A DNA stretch of 64,000 bases from Utricularia gibba (taxonomy: Eukaryota; Streptophyta; Magnoliopsida; Lamiales; Lentibulariaceae), in NCBI GenBank assembly GCA_002189035.1, contig NEEC01000004.1, positions 4,464,001 through 4,528,000 on the forward strand. Reading direction: 5' to 3'. Numbering within the stretch: position 1 is the stretch's first letter; each line of letters opens with the position of its first letter. Position numbers and translations under genes: made by a program. Positions 10,032 to 22,387 of this stretch are shown piece after piece. The notes below the pieces were generated by a model that did not search any database, was not told where the DNA came from, and saw only the letters and a list, made by a program, of their open reading frames with translations.

Positions 10032-12625
10032 TCAGCCTCAACCTGCTCAGAAGTGTTCTTCTGTTTTGTCACTGAGATTTGAACCTAGAACGAAACTGCC
10101 ACATGAAATGGAACTGGTTTTAGTTTCCCCCCTCCATTTGGTATTTGTGAGCTGATTTTGCAGTCTTTAGATGGTCATTCGGAAAGGATTCTCAAGTCTT
10201 TGGGGATTACTTATCGTTTACTTTACTTTTGGTGCAAATGCTTGTTTTTTTGTTTCTCTTTTCTTTTTCAAGCCATGGGATTGGTGAAGACATGACACGG
10301 CGACCCGGACAAAATTGGCGACGCGGACACGTCGTTTTTAGCTTTATTGTCTTTCATTTCAAATGGAGTTCGTTAGGCCTTTAGGTGGTCCAGTGGTCCA
10401 AACACCACCAAATAATCTAAAAGTTGTAATCTTTTCCATATTTTCGGCATAATTTCGACTTTTCTAATAAAAAACAATTTTAACGTAAATTTAGATTTTT
10501 TTTTTTTTGGAAATTTTAGATCAGTTGAATCAATATTTCTTAATATTATAAGATTCTAGCTTTTAAATAGATTAAATAAAAGATGTTCATTCCAAAAAAA
10601 AATTTTCAAAATTTTGGTTTTTAGACTCAATTCGAAATTAAAAGTTTTCCCCAATTTGAACATTGGTGAAATATCTATCTTATGATTCAATAATTAGTCG
10701 TGATAATAAAAATATATTAATATAACTAATATATAGATATATATAATTAAATAAAATATAATTTACATTAAATTAAAAATAATTTTTATATATATGTATA
10801 TTTGAGTAGAATATAATTAATTCTCAATAATTAATTTTCATAGAATAGAATTTTATTATATGCTTGTAAGACAGAAATAATTATGTCAAAATAGAATTGA
10901 TTCCACTAAAGTTAAAACGTTGGGGGCCATCTTCATGACCAAACAACCAACCCTCTTTGAAATGGCTGAAAACCGTTGGAAAGTCAACGCAGCACCAACC
11001 GTAGTAGTTGTTCGCCGCCATGCCTTGTACGTGGTCCGTTGGTGTTTCCGGTAAGAGGCGCTTGTCCTTCCTTATTATTTATTCCTTTTTTTAATCATTT
11101 TGATACGTCATTTCTAAAATAATAATAATAATTATTATTATTAATAATAATAATAGGAAGAGGGTGAGGTATGAATGAATCTGCGTCGGGGTTAATGGCC
11201 AGATTCGGTTGGTTACTATAAATGCACACCAACAACCTGCCTTCCATATTAATATTCTCAACAAATTTGCATCCTAATTATTTTTAGAATTATTTAAATG
11301 CATTTATATTATTATTTATTCGGATGTTTTCACAAAAAAATAATGGAAAATTCATTTTAATTCCTTTCCAACAATATATATATATTAATGATAAGAAACT
11401 AAAAATATCTAGTTATAAGTACAAAAATTAGATAGTGCTTATATTATATATCTTTTATGACTTCATATTTGAAGCACTAAGTTTGTATTGGATAATCGAT
11501 CTTTTATGTATCAATATGATTGGTTCAAAATGAGTTTCGAAACAATGTAGGGTAAATAATGTGAAATATCATGTTTTGTAAAATATCATAATATTTCTGT
11601 CATATATTAAATATATAGATGTTTTTGTTTATATTTATTAATAGTTCATAAATGATATATTTTCAGTAATTATAATTGAAGTGTGTAACATTTATTCGAT
11701 TCCAAATGACTAAAATTCAAAATAAAAATTTTAATACTTTTTAATTTTTATATATTTAAATTATGATTAAAAATAATGGGAATTTATTAAAACTAAAAAA
11801 GGAATGATATTGCACATGAATGGCACTTCTAGTTCGTACCATTTATTAATAATTGGAGTAATGGAATTTAAATTTTATTCGAGTGAATTATGAAATTGCA
11901 GATAATAATTTTAAAATAGATGGATAATAAATGCAGTTATTTTGGGGAAATTTTATTTAGGGACTAATTGCTCGTTGAAAATTGGGGATTTTCTGTTGAA
12001 AATTATTTGATTTTAAGATTTTAAATCAAAAAAAGAAATTTCAAAAAAATGATGAATGATTTGAAAAGAGGAAAACAGAGGAGTGCATTCCTCGGAGACA
12101 GATGGAGAGGGACCATCTTCTTCAAACTGCTCGCTTACCTTTTTTTGAAAACTAATACATCCTACAAATCTCCCCACGGCGACGCCCAAAACTAGTGTAG
12201 TGATTGTAGCCACTACCCGGAAGGGATACGCCAGCCCCAGCTTCCCATTTGGATAAAAAGCTGCCCTTTTTTGCATCTCAAAATCAAATATCCTTCTCTT
12301 GTCTTCCTTCCTTCTGTTGATGTGCTCGAGAATCTCCGCCGGTCACGCTTTGTGGGAATAGCATTGACGCGTTATTGATTCACGGGCATTCCCTTGTTTT
12401 TGAGTGGTACTTTCTGACTTTTCATGTTCCCCCATGTGGTTTTTCACACATATTCACTAGCCCATTTTGAAAAACAAGGTGAAGTTGCTATCTTGGTTCG
12501 TTAGTTCAGAAGATTGGAAGTGGGTTTTCCCCAAGTATGAGGAGTTGTAATGGGAAGTAGATGAGCGGATCTGGGAAGTTGGGTTTTCACTCCTTGAGAT
12601 CTAGTTTTGGGGGAGACGCAGATAA
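10032..12625. other. Intergenic, A+T-rich spacer plus long 5' region of the next gene
   Basis: The start holds the 3' UTR of the preceding gene. 10400-12000 is A+T-rich and has a palindromic AAT/ATT repeat at 11119-11155. A less A+T-rich island at 10910-11240 has no coding signal I recognise. 12280-12625 is likely the leader of the DUF668 gene. A minus-strand frame at 12013-12276 predicts one hydrophobic segment but has no family resemblance. Confidence 0.4.
11119..11155. repeat. Self-complementary AAT/ATT trinucleotide repeat
   Basis: AAT units switch to ATT and back to AAT within 37 bases, so the tract can fold on itself. It lies in intergenic sequence. Confidence 0.8.
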
Positions 12626-14416
12626 ATGGCTGTGGAACCCTGGATTCTGAAATTGGGTAATCAGGTGAGTAGTAATTTGAAGCATTCTCTGTATCTCAAG
12701 AATTCGATGAAGGTTTCAAGCAAAAAGAATGGTGTTTCAGAGAAACAAACTATTGGTATACTGTCGTTCGAGGTTGCTAATATCATGTCCAAGGTTATTC
12801 ATCTGCACAAGTCTCTGGCAGATGCTGAGATTCTCAAGTTGAAAAATGAGATCTTTAAGTCTGAAGGCATTAGAACCCTTGTTTGTGAGGATGAGAGAAA
12901 GCTTCTAGATCTGGCTTTGGCTGAGAAACTTGATGATTTGAACAGGGTTGCTAGTGCCGTGTCTAGATTAGGGAAGAAATGCACCATCCCAGCTCTGCAG
13001 GGATTTGAGCATGTGTATGCGGATATTGTTTCTGGTATCATTGATGTTAAGGAGCTCAGTTTTTTGGTTAAAGACATGGAGAGTATGATCAGGAAAATGG
13101 AAAGATATGTTACCTCAACCGCAACGCTGTATGCTGAAATGGAGGTAATGAATGAGCTTGAGATAGCAACGAAGAAGTTTCGGCAGAATCACCTCGAAGA
13201 AAGTAGCAAAACCTTTGAGCAGAAGCTGGCATGGCAGAAGCAAGGTGTGGAGCATTTGAAGGATATTTCTTTGTGGAACCAGACGTATGATAAGGTTATT
13301 GAGGTGTTGGGAAGGACTATTTGCACCATTTATGCACGAATTCATGTTGCTTTTAGAGATACTCACTCACCATGTACAGCATCCAGTGCTTCAATTTCTC
13401 GATCAGGAGTAGTTTCTACTGAAGGTTCAAGACGCACGAATGCAGACTCTCTCCGGAGGAGATCTGGTCAGTTGAACATGGCTATCAAGGTTCAGAAAAA
13501 TGCTGCCTCGATGAAAACCATTTCTTTCAAAACAATGAGTTCATGTCCTTCAGAGAATCACCCGAAGAAATCACCTACTTCTAACTCCATACTCGGTTTA
13601 CAGAAGCTCCAAAGCAACTTGTTTCTCTCAGAAGACACCAACATTGCTTGTGGTATGGCTCCCAGGAGGCTGCTCATGGAGTGCTTAAGCATGAGTAGCT
13701 CTGTTGTTTCAGATGATTATGATGATCAAGGAAGTCATATCTCTGGCTTCTCCTGCACACCAATGAACATCCATGATAGTCGAATCGACGAATATCAGAG
13801 GCAATCAAGAGCGAGTGTGGGAAATAGTGTGAATGTGGTGACAAAGTGCAATCTTATGAAGCATGCTTTACCATGTACTGTTGGGGGATCAGCCTTGGCC
13901 CTGCATTATGCCAATGTGATCATAGTGATAGAGAAGTTTCTTCGGTATCCGCATCTTGTAGGTGAAGAAGCAAGAGATGACTTGTATCAGATGCTCCCAA
14001 ACAGTCTGCGGAAGGCCTTGAAGAAAGCCATGAAGTCGTCTGCCACAAATATGGCGATCTATGACGCCCCGCTTGCTCATGATTGGAGGGAACGTCTCGA
14101 TCTGATGCTGAAATGGTTGATACCTCTAGCAAAGAACATGATCAGATGGCAAAGTGAGCGAAACTTTGAGCAGCAAGAGCAGATAGTTAGCAGAACAAAC
14201 GTTCTCCTGCTTCAGACAATATATTTTGCAGATAGAGAAAGAACAGAGGCAGCCATCTGTGAGTTGCTCCTCGGCCTGAACTACATCTGCAGGTATGAGC
14301 AACAACAGAACGCTTTGCTTGACTGTGCAAGCAGCTTTGAAATGGAACGTGATTGCATAGAATGGCATGCACAGCTTGGTACTTCGGTTCATTCTTCATA
14401 TGATGAAACTCCTTGA
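12626..14416 (+). CDS. PSK SIMULATOR-like DUF3475/DUF668 protein
   Basis: This is a single-exon gene of 596 aa. The N-terminal DUF3475 region at about residues 42-98 (TIGILSFEVANIMSKVIHLH…) and the C-terminal DUF668 region from about residue 419 (GGSALALHYANVIIVIEKFL…) are both complete. They are joined by a helical segment (MIRKMERYV) and a Ser/Thr-rich linker. The family includes Arabidopsis PSI1-3, linked to phytosulfokine and brassinosteroid growth signalling, and At5g04550-type single-exon relatives, which this resembles more. It lacks the N-terminal Met-Gly myristoylation start of PSI1. The molecular activity is not known. The 3' end faces the ethylene receptor gene, with only 123 bases between stop codons. 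Confidence 0.85.
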   Translation: MAVEPWILKLGNQVSSNLKHSLYLKNSMKVSSKKNGVSEKQTIGILSFEVANIMSKVIHLHKSLADAEILKLKNEIFKSEGIRTLVCEDERKLLDLALAEKLDDLNRVASAVSRLGKKCTIPALQGFEHVYADIVSGIIDVKELSFLVKDMESMIRKMERYVTSTATLYAEMEVMNELEIATKKFRQNHLEESSKTFEQKLAWQKQGVEHLKDISLWNQTYDKVIEVLGRTICTIYARIHVAFRDTHSPCTASSASISRSGVVSTEGSRRTNADSLRRRSGQLNMAIKVQKNAASMKTISFKTMSSCPSENHPKKSPTSNSILGLQKLQSNLFLSEDTNIACGMAPRRLLMECLSMSSSVVSDDYDDQGSHISGFSCTPMNIHDSRIDEYQRQSRASVGNSVNVVTKCNLMKHALPCTVGGSALALHYANVIIVIEKFLRYPHLVGEEARDDLYQMLPNSLRKALKKAMKSSATNMAIYDAPLAHDWRERLDLMLKWLIPLAKNMIRWQSERNFEQQEQIVSRTNVLLLQTIYFADRERTEAAICELLLGLNYICRYEQQQNALLDCASSFEMERDCIEWHAQLGTSVHSSYDETP

Positions 14417-14539
14417 ATTATTCTTATTCAAAGTAACGCAGGCTAATGAATGAACGTTCCTTTAAAGAAATGCATGTGTAGTCAGTCACTTGGAAAAAAA
14501 CAAGGAGGTGTTTTCTTCAGACAGGGTCCTGCGCAATCT

Positions 14540-16929
14540 TCAAGAGGCAAGACTGTTATGCAGCAGAACTCTTTTAAGCTCAAAAGCGAAGTCTTGGTAA
14601 GTACCAGGCTTTTGAATGACACCATTGATTCCCATCTGCGAGCATTTGTCTCTCATTTCCTGATCGTCACTGACACTCAAGGCAACGATCAGCGGCCAGC
14701 TCCGGCTTCTGAATTTACGGATTCTCGTGGTGAATTCATAGCCATCCAGGTCAGCCAACTGGAGATCAACGAGAAGAATATGGTATGATGATGATATGGC
14801 GGGGCCAATGCTACTCATGCACTCGTATCCAGTTGGAACCGGAGTAACAACGCAACCCAGTTTCTCCAGAAGCTTTCTTGTAACCGCTCTATTGAGATCA
14901 TCCCCATCAGCCAGAAGAACTCGCAAGCCCCACAAAAGGGAGTTTGAAGGAATGTGATCTGAGGATTCATGGTGTTCTGGGATGACTGGAATGATGGCGG
15001 GCTGCAGTTGTAGCCGCAGCACGAGCCCCATGCTTTTGTAGAATCCCTCTGTACTGGAGGTCACCCACATGTCCCCGTGCATTAGCTGCTCATTTTCCAG
15101 ATTAGAAAGTTTAGTGAATGGATTCAGAATCCTTGAAACGGCGTGATGAATTCAATTATTGTAACCCCAGAACAGATCAAATTCAGAAAAATGTGAACCT
15201 GAACAAGCTTCTTGCATGCACTGAGGCTCATGTTTCCCTCCACTCCAGTGAGGCAATGCTGCTCTGGAGATGCATCCTTGTGTTGAAAGCAACTGGGGAG
15301 GCCGATGCTAGCATCGAAATGGATGAACGTAAAACCATCCAATGGACTCGATTTCCATTGATTCCATTTTGCTTCGTCCCTTCCATGACTTCTGGATGCA
15401 GGATACACTCGCAGAGTAAGAAGCTCACCCTGTCTACCCCTATCCAGCAAACTGCTCACCATTTGCAAAATGAGTTGAAACATTCTTTTTTCATCACCTA
15501 TGACATTATTTTCCAAGGATTTGTCGACTTCAACTTCGAAACTACAACCCCTAGAAGAAGAGAGGCACTTGCATATGCAAGCCACTTCTTTGATAGTGGA
15601 ATGCAACTGAAAGTGCCTTACTTTCAATGAGGATAATCCACCATCCTTCTCTGAATCAACCATCACATCTGTTACCAAACCAGAGAGAAGATCATTCGCT
15701 TTAACCATTGAGTCAACAACTAGCCTTTGCTCACAGCTCAACTTCCCATCCTGCAGCAAGGATAAAAGACCAAGATTTGAATGCATTGGTCTTCTTAAGC
15801 CGCTATTGATTACCTTCTGAAATGCATTCCTTGCTTGACTAGCCATTAGTGCATCCTTCTTTGCTTGCTGCAGTTCTTGGTTCTGGAGCACAAGCTTCTC
15901 CCTCATACTTCTAGATTCTTCAAGAATTGAAGCATGGGAAAGAGCCACAGCAACTTGGTCAGCAACAGACTTCAAGATGTCACGCTCTTTGTTGCTCCAT
16001 GTGCGATTTTTTCCACCAGGAAGCACCAAGACTAGTATTGCATAGCATGCCGGAACCATCTCAGGTGTCCCACCTTTGAAGTTAGAAACCTTCAACATTG
16101 GCATTCTTATTGCAGCCACACATCCCATTTCACCAATTCCGTTGCTTGCAATGGCAAGGACAGAATTAGGATCAAGAATTCTAGCTCCATCATTCGATTC
16201 AATCTCTCGAACATAAGGATCATCAATGGGGATAGTTAACTTACGAAGGTTGGAAAAGTTACTCCTATTCAAGTCATGAGTCAGACACATCTCGGTATTC
16301 GCAGGATTCGCCATCCAAACAGCACAATTCTTCAATCTAAGCATCTTAGACAGCTCAACCAGAGTGGTATACAGTATAGTATGCCGATCAAGAGACTTGC
16401 GAATCTCTTGCGTTAACATCCTGACATGTAATGCAGCTTCTTTCTCCTTTTTTCTAATGCTAATCGTGTGACCAAGATCCCAAGTCTTCTTCCTCAGCAT
16501 AAACTCTCTGACCTTAACTTTAAGCAGCAATGGGATAACAGTTACAAGTGTTATAGCGGTTGCAATTGAGACCAAGGCTGTGAGAAACTTGAAAACAGTG
16601 AGAGCAAGCACGAGCTGAAAAGAATGAGGTTGGCACATCCAGAAGTTGAGGAAATGAGTCATCCCGCACAGCACAATGAATGCAATAAACTGGACAAGGA
16701 CCCATTTGAATGGAACGTTTGAAGAGTTAAGAAAGCATAGCAGCTCAATTGGAATGGAGAAGTAGGCAACAGCAATCAAGAAATCACTAACTTTTTGGAA
16801 CTCAATGATTCTTTCAATGCTCCAGAAGCCCTCCACCTCGCAGTTGCAATGCAGACCATCATTTTCTGAAGCCAAGGTTGCAAACAATTGCAATGAAAAC
16901 AATATCCAAGATGCAACTGCCTTCACCAT
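14540..16929 (-). CDS. EIN4/ETR2: Subfamily-2 ethylene receptor (EIN4/ETR2 type) with receiver domain
   Basis: The exons on the minus strand are 16929-15199 and 15085-14540, giving 758 aa. The single intron just before the receiver domain matches ETR2/EIN4. An N-terminal hydrophobic leader precedes the three-helix ethylene-binding domain. That domain keeps the Asp, Tyr and Pro of VSDFLIAVAYFSIP and the copper ligands Cys and His in VLCGMTH. A GAF domain and a degenerate histidine kinase follow. The phosphoacceptor His is replaced (INSGLRRPMHSNLG) and the N and G1 boxes are not recognisable, so it should not autophosphorylate on His. The receiver keeps the acidic pocket (ADGDD), the phospho-Asp in LLVDLQ and Lys in IQKPGT. 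These ER receptors repress signalling through CTR1 until ethylene binds. Confidence 0.93.
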
Positions 16930-19504
16930 TCCACTTCTGGCTAACTTGAAGCCCGTTAGCAGGCGCGGCGAGGGCTAGAGTAATTTAAACGATAAGTTCA
17001 AAAAATCCTCCTTGGGTGGAACAATACAAATCCCAGGAACATCGGTCTCGGTTCTCATCCCTGCGGTGATCCAGTCATAACTTTCTCCATCTCAAGCGCG
17101 CACCCAGAAACGCCTTCTTTCGATCGGTGGAGAAAAACCGGAAAAAGCACTGCCCCAGAGAACTAAAATCGACTACTAAACTCATAACGCAGAACCCGAA
17201 AACCAGTCATTCCAAATGAAAACTAATGCCCAAGACCCATTTTCATCATCACTACTCAAAACCAGGCCTTCTCGCGAGTGTCCCGAAAGCGCTCGCTTGG
17301 CCGGAAGTTCAAGCCTGGACGACAGGTACAGTGGCGGTTCCCCAAATGGGCACCAGCTTTTTCCCAAGAAAATAAAGGCTTCCGTTGGAGGCATCAAGAA
17401 TGAAGTGGGTTTCTAAAATACTGATCAATATCCAAGGCTGGAGGACGGCGTAGACTTCGAAGGAGCACTGGAGCGCCCCTTCGTCCCCTCTAAGGGGTAC
17501 TGTGGAAACTTCAAGATGCAATCTTCACTGCCTTGTCTGCTGTTTTGTTTTATACTTTTTGAAAGCTGGGAAAAATAAAAGAAGAAAATTCCCCGTCACA
17601 CTTATTCCATTCCCATGGTGGCCTACCACCACCAGCATAAAAGTTCGCCATTGAATAAAAAAACCCAGTATACTACAAGTTGCAGAACTTCCGTAAGGTT
17701 TGAAAAACAACCTCAACTTTCCTAAAAAACCCACCTACATTTTCGGAAATAATAGCCAACTTCAACATGTTGGAATAAAGTTATTGGAGAAGATGTTAGT
17801 TATACCACATTACTAGTTACTAGTTGAAATGATTTTAAACTAATTTATATCGAAAGTCATAATTCATTGATTTTGATGTACTTGAAAATGATTTGAATCA
17901 TGCACACATAGATTTTTATTTTACTACATCGGGTTGGACTTTTTGAAGGATCCCAAAACCCAAAAATGCTATGCGTAGTAAAGTGCAAAACCCACCTTAA
18001 AAGCTATCGCTTGTAGCTCTCATGTGTGTGAAGACTTTAAATCCATGTTTTACTTCATAATTATGACTGATTTCCAAAAGTCTCTCGTGTTTAAGGTTCA
18101 CGTCGACTAATTTATGAGATAGAAAAAATAATTCCCGAAGAATCTCTTGAATTCTAAGATATCAAAGAATTCTTTAGAACATTATTTTATGTATATGAGG
18201 TTTTAATATTTTATTCTTTTTCATGTTCAATTTACAACCCAACACATCATCAGATTCCATCTATCATCTTGGGGAAGTGTTTACAATAGCATCGTTTTCG
18301 TGTATATTCTACTCCCACAACTGAAGCACGACTTGTGGTCTTGGGTTGAAGAAAACGCATCCCGTTCTCCTCGTGCGCCATCGCCCCTCGTGGAGGCTCC
18401 TCCGCGCTCGTTCCATACTTTTGGTAAAGCGGACTCCATCGGGAACGATGCGATGCACCTTTGCTTTTTAAATCTCGTCATTTTAGAAAATATAGTGAAT
18501 TAAAAAAATTAGTTTATTTTTAGATTAAAAAATAACATTAAAATTCATAATTTATGTCACATACGTATTAAAATTTAATTATTTTTTATAGTCAAATTTT
18601 ATTTATTTTTGTCGATTTATTCATGATTTTAAATTTAATTTATATTCAATTTATTATAATAATAAAAATAATTATTTCATTCTAATATTTTTAAATATCA
18701 TAATTTATTTAAATTTTTTTATAGAAATTATTGAATCAAATCTAAAAATCATAAATTCGAATGAGTTACATCTAACCATGAGTTTAATTTTAGATTTTAA
18801 AACGCTGCAATCATCTAATAAAATTTATAATAGAGATATTTGTGTTCTAAATGTATGCTGACTTTTGTAATTGAAATTATAGAATTAAAACAATCAAGAT
18901 TTCCTAATTTTACTAAATAATAATAATAATGTTTTTTTTTTGGAAAAATTGCATCAATAAGTCTCAACTATTTAATCAAATGATATAACTAGTTCCCAAC
19001 TTATTAAAATTCATCCTCATTATTTCAAAATCAGGAAAAATTAATTCTTATTATTTCATTAGTTGATATTTTTAGTCGAGTGTATTACAAATTTGGCCAT
19101 CATCGTTTGAGTATGTGAGAAAATTGATTATTCTATATGTAAAATTTTAATCATAATATATGAAAAAGAAAGATTAAATTATCAATTTTATAAATGACTC
19201 ATTTTTAGTCATCAATTAAATATTGTTGTAGAAATAGTCCCCAATATTTACGAAAATAGTAAAATTGACACAAGAGTTTATCACCACGTTTTTGTTGTGT
19301 GACGTCACTAATCAATTGGAAACTTATTTTATGAAGTAATTTATAATTTCCGAGAATTTAGCAATGATTCCTTTATAAAAATGCTTTTTCTCCTTTTGCT
19401 TTCCACTGAGGAAGTTGACAAGCAGATGAAGCTCCACGAGCGCCATGCTGGTGGCTCAGATTATAAATGGCGGAGTGGAGAAAATTCAGAGCAGCAACCA
19501 ATCA
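16930..19504. other. Intergenic between divergent receptor and CslG genes
   Basis: 16930-17600 should contain the promoter and leader of the ethylene receptor on the minus strand. Its mixed composition and short open frames show no similarity I recognise. 17760-19360 is A+T-rich with no coding signal, apart from a G+C-richer patch at 18340-18430. The CslG TATA box lies at 19374-19380. Confidence 0.4.
19374..19380 (+). promoter_or_regulatory. TATA box of the CslG gene
   Basis: TATAAAA in an otherwise suitable context would set transcription start near 19405. This leaves a leader of about 100 bases before the chosen ATG at 19505, or about 40 before an in-frame ATG at 19445. Confidence 0.55.
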
Positions 19505-22387
19505 ATGGCGACTTCTTCTTCTTCTTCCCCTTCTTCACTTCCCTTGCACAGCTGCAATGTCAAGAAATCTGATATGCTGATCAATAGGCTCCATATTTCT
19601 GTCCATGGAACTGCGCTTCTTGCTCTTTTCTACTACAGATTCACCACTCTCTTTTGGATACTCAAGACAGGGGGGAACCCATTTCTACCTTATCTCCTGG
19701 TCACCTTTGCAGAGCTCGTACTCGCGTTACTGTGGCTTTTCCATCGCGCTTCCAAATGGCGGCCGGTGACAAGGGAGGCGTTCCCGGAGAGGTTGCCGGA
19801 GGATGGGAGGTTGCCACCGGTTGATATCTTTATCTGTACCGCGGATCCCAGTAAGGAGCCCTCGATAGGGGTGATGAATACTGTTATATCCGCCATGGCT
19901 TTAGATTACCCACCGGAGAAACTCGCCGTTTATTTATCCGACGACGGTGGGGCTCCGGTGACTCTTAGCGCTATGAGGGAGTCCTGGAAGTTTGCTAAAG
20001 TTTGGATTCCTTTTTGCCGGAAATACGGGGTTAATACGAGGTGCCCCGAAGCTTATTTCTCCGGCCCAGAAACTGCCGCCCAGGCGTTGTTTTCCAGCGC
20101 GGAGTTCACCGCCGAGAGGAAGGAACTTGAGGTGTTTAATTTTGCACTGAATTGGGTTTTTCTTTTAACCGTTGATTTAAGTGTTGGATGCTTGCAGAAA
20201 GAGTACGACGACTTCAAGAGAAGATTGCAGAGGAACATTGAGATCATTGGTAACTCTGTGAGCAAAGATCACCCTCCAATTGTGGAGGTACACAAGTCGT
20301 TTGTCAAATGCCCTGAGTGAAACATGCTTCTGATAACTTATGTCAAAGCAGGTGATCAACGATGAGGATTCGGAAAGCAGCATTGAGGTTGTCAGCAGCT
20401 CTGAGGAGGTACATAGTTGATTCTGCCCTGTCCTGGTTGCTTATGTTTCTTACCAGACTTGCCAACCAGGTGATCCAAGATGTCGAAAAATGTGCTACGA
20501 ATCAACTTCGGATGCCCCTTCTTGTTTACATGGCAAGAGAGAAAAGGCCTTCTCATCCACACCATTTCAAAGCTGGAGCAATCAACTCACTGGTAATGCT
20601 ACTTCTGCACACAGTTTCTTGCTTTCTGTTCAGGCTTCGGTGCACTTGGTATTAGTTTGATCAATCTTTTTGTAGCTTCGAGTGTCGGCTGTGATAAGCA
20701 ATGCTCCGTATTTTGCTGTGATTGACTGCGATCATTACTGCAATGATCCGACATCTGCTAGACAAGCAATGTGCTTCTATTTTGACCCAGAAACATCACC
20801 AAAACTGGCTTGGGTCCAGTTTCCCCAGCATTTTTATAACATAAGCAAGCATGACATCTATGATGGCAATCTTCACTATTACTGGGTATGTATGTATCCT
20901 GTAGACATTTGTCCTAGTTTATATTCCAAAGCTTTACTCTTGAACTTTTGCAAAACAGAGAGAGTGGCAAGGGCTAGATGGGCTTCGAGGGCCAACCATC
21001 ACAGGTTGCAACTTTTACATGAGAAGAGAAGCATTCTATGGGATGGACCAAATTCCCAAAGGTTGCACACAAAATGCATGACTAACTCTGTTCGTTGTGA
21101 TGAACACAAGTGTAAGCAGTTTTTGTGACATTGTACCATAAACAGATCTTGATCTCGAGGAGTTGAAGAAGATATTTGGTTCGAGCATCGAGCTGATCAA
21201 ATCCACTTTCAAAAGTTACGAACCAAAAGTTTCAAGGGCTAATGGGAAGTCTACTGAGGAAGTGAAACGGGAGATCAGTCTTGTGGCTTCATGCACATTT
21301 GACTCTGAAACAGAATGGGGAGCTCTGGTTGTTACTTACATTCTTCTTTAGCTTCCGAGTGCGTTTTACTTGATTTAGCCTCTGAAGTGACTCAAGTACC
21401 GAATGCAGGTTGGTGCAACATATAATTCTTTGGTGGAAGATTCGATGACAAGCCTGATCCTGCACTCTAGGGGCTGGAGATCAGTGTGGATTGATCCTTC
21501 AAGGCCATGCTTCTTAGGCACTTGCCCTACTAATCTCAACGATACTCTTGTTCAGCAGACAAGATGGGGTTATGGCCTGCTGAAAATGGCTCTTTCCAAG
21601 TACTCTCCTCTTCTATATGGACCTTTTAGAATGTCCATATTTCAAAGCATGGCTTATGCTGCACTGACAATGGACCCATTTTATGTCATTCCGGTATACA
21701 TTTTAGGCATCATTCCGCAGATCTGCCTGCTTCATGGCATTCCTCTGTATCCTGATGTAAGTAGCTCTCAAATTCTATGTTGCACATGAAGCTGAAGTTC
21801 TTCCAAATAGTAACCATTCTCTTGGTTTCCCATGTGTTCAGGTCCAGAACCCATTCTTCTACGTGTTTGCATTTGTGTTTGTGTCATCTCAACTGAAGCA
21901 CATCCAAGAAGTTCTCTCCTATGGAGATCCATTAAGAACTGCACTGTATGATCTGAGAGTGTGGCTGATGAAGTCCGGGGCATGCTACTTGTACGCTAAT
22001 GTGAACTTGGTACTAGACCTATTCGGCCTAAACCAAGCAGACTTCTCTCTGACCAGCAAAGTGGTGGATGATGAACAAGCAAAGCGGCATCAGGAAGGGA
22101 TCTACGATTTCCAGTCTTCGCCACAGCTCATAGCTCCGATGTGCAGTATATACATACTCAACTTCGCCGCATTTCTCATCGGAACAGCACGAATGCTTCA
22201 GCGTGGCAACTGGAGTGCACTGGTAGCCCAAGCTATGATCCCATTGTTTGGTGTTGCAGTGAACCACCATCTGTTTGAGGGGATGTTCTTGAGGGCGGAT
22301 AAAGGACGAGTTTCGCCTCATGTCACTCGCTTCTCCTTCATTGTTGCTGCTATTGTCTTCTTCCTGGGAACAATCCTTCTGGTTTAG
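19505..22387 (+). CDS. CSLG: Cellulose synthase-like protein G (CslG/CslM type glycosyltransferase)
   Basis: The best model has exons 19505-20131, 20198-20287, (20352-20408), 20470-20592, 20676-20885, 20959-21061, 21146-21327, 21409-21756 and 21842-22387. It gives 761 aa, or 742 without the bracketed exon. This is a GT2 enzyme with two N-terminal and several C-terminal membrane helices. Catalytic motifs are the DD of LSDDGG (146-147), the DxD of DCDHYCND, SLVED and QQTRW. The NRLH…ALFYYR start and HFKAGA region place it with CslG. Some CslG/M members glucuronidate triterpenoid sapogenins, others are uncharacterised, so the substrate is not assigned. I preferred ATG 19505 because MA…SSLPLHSC matches family N-termini. 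ATG 19445 is an in-frame alternative. Two introns near the third exon are only 61-64 bases. Confidence 0.88.

Noticed and set aside
12013-12276. Minus-strand frame of 87 codons with one hydrophobic segment upstream of the DUF668 gene
   Set aside because: No recognised family, weak codon character and a position in the probable promoter/leader region of the plus-strand gene.
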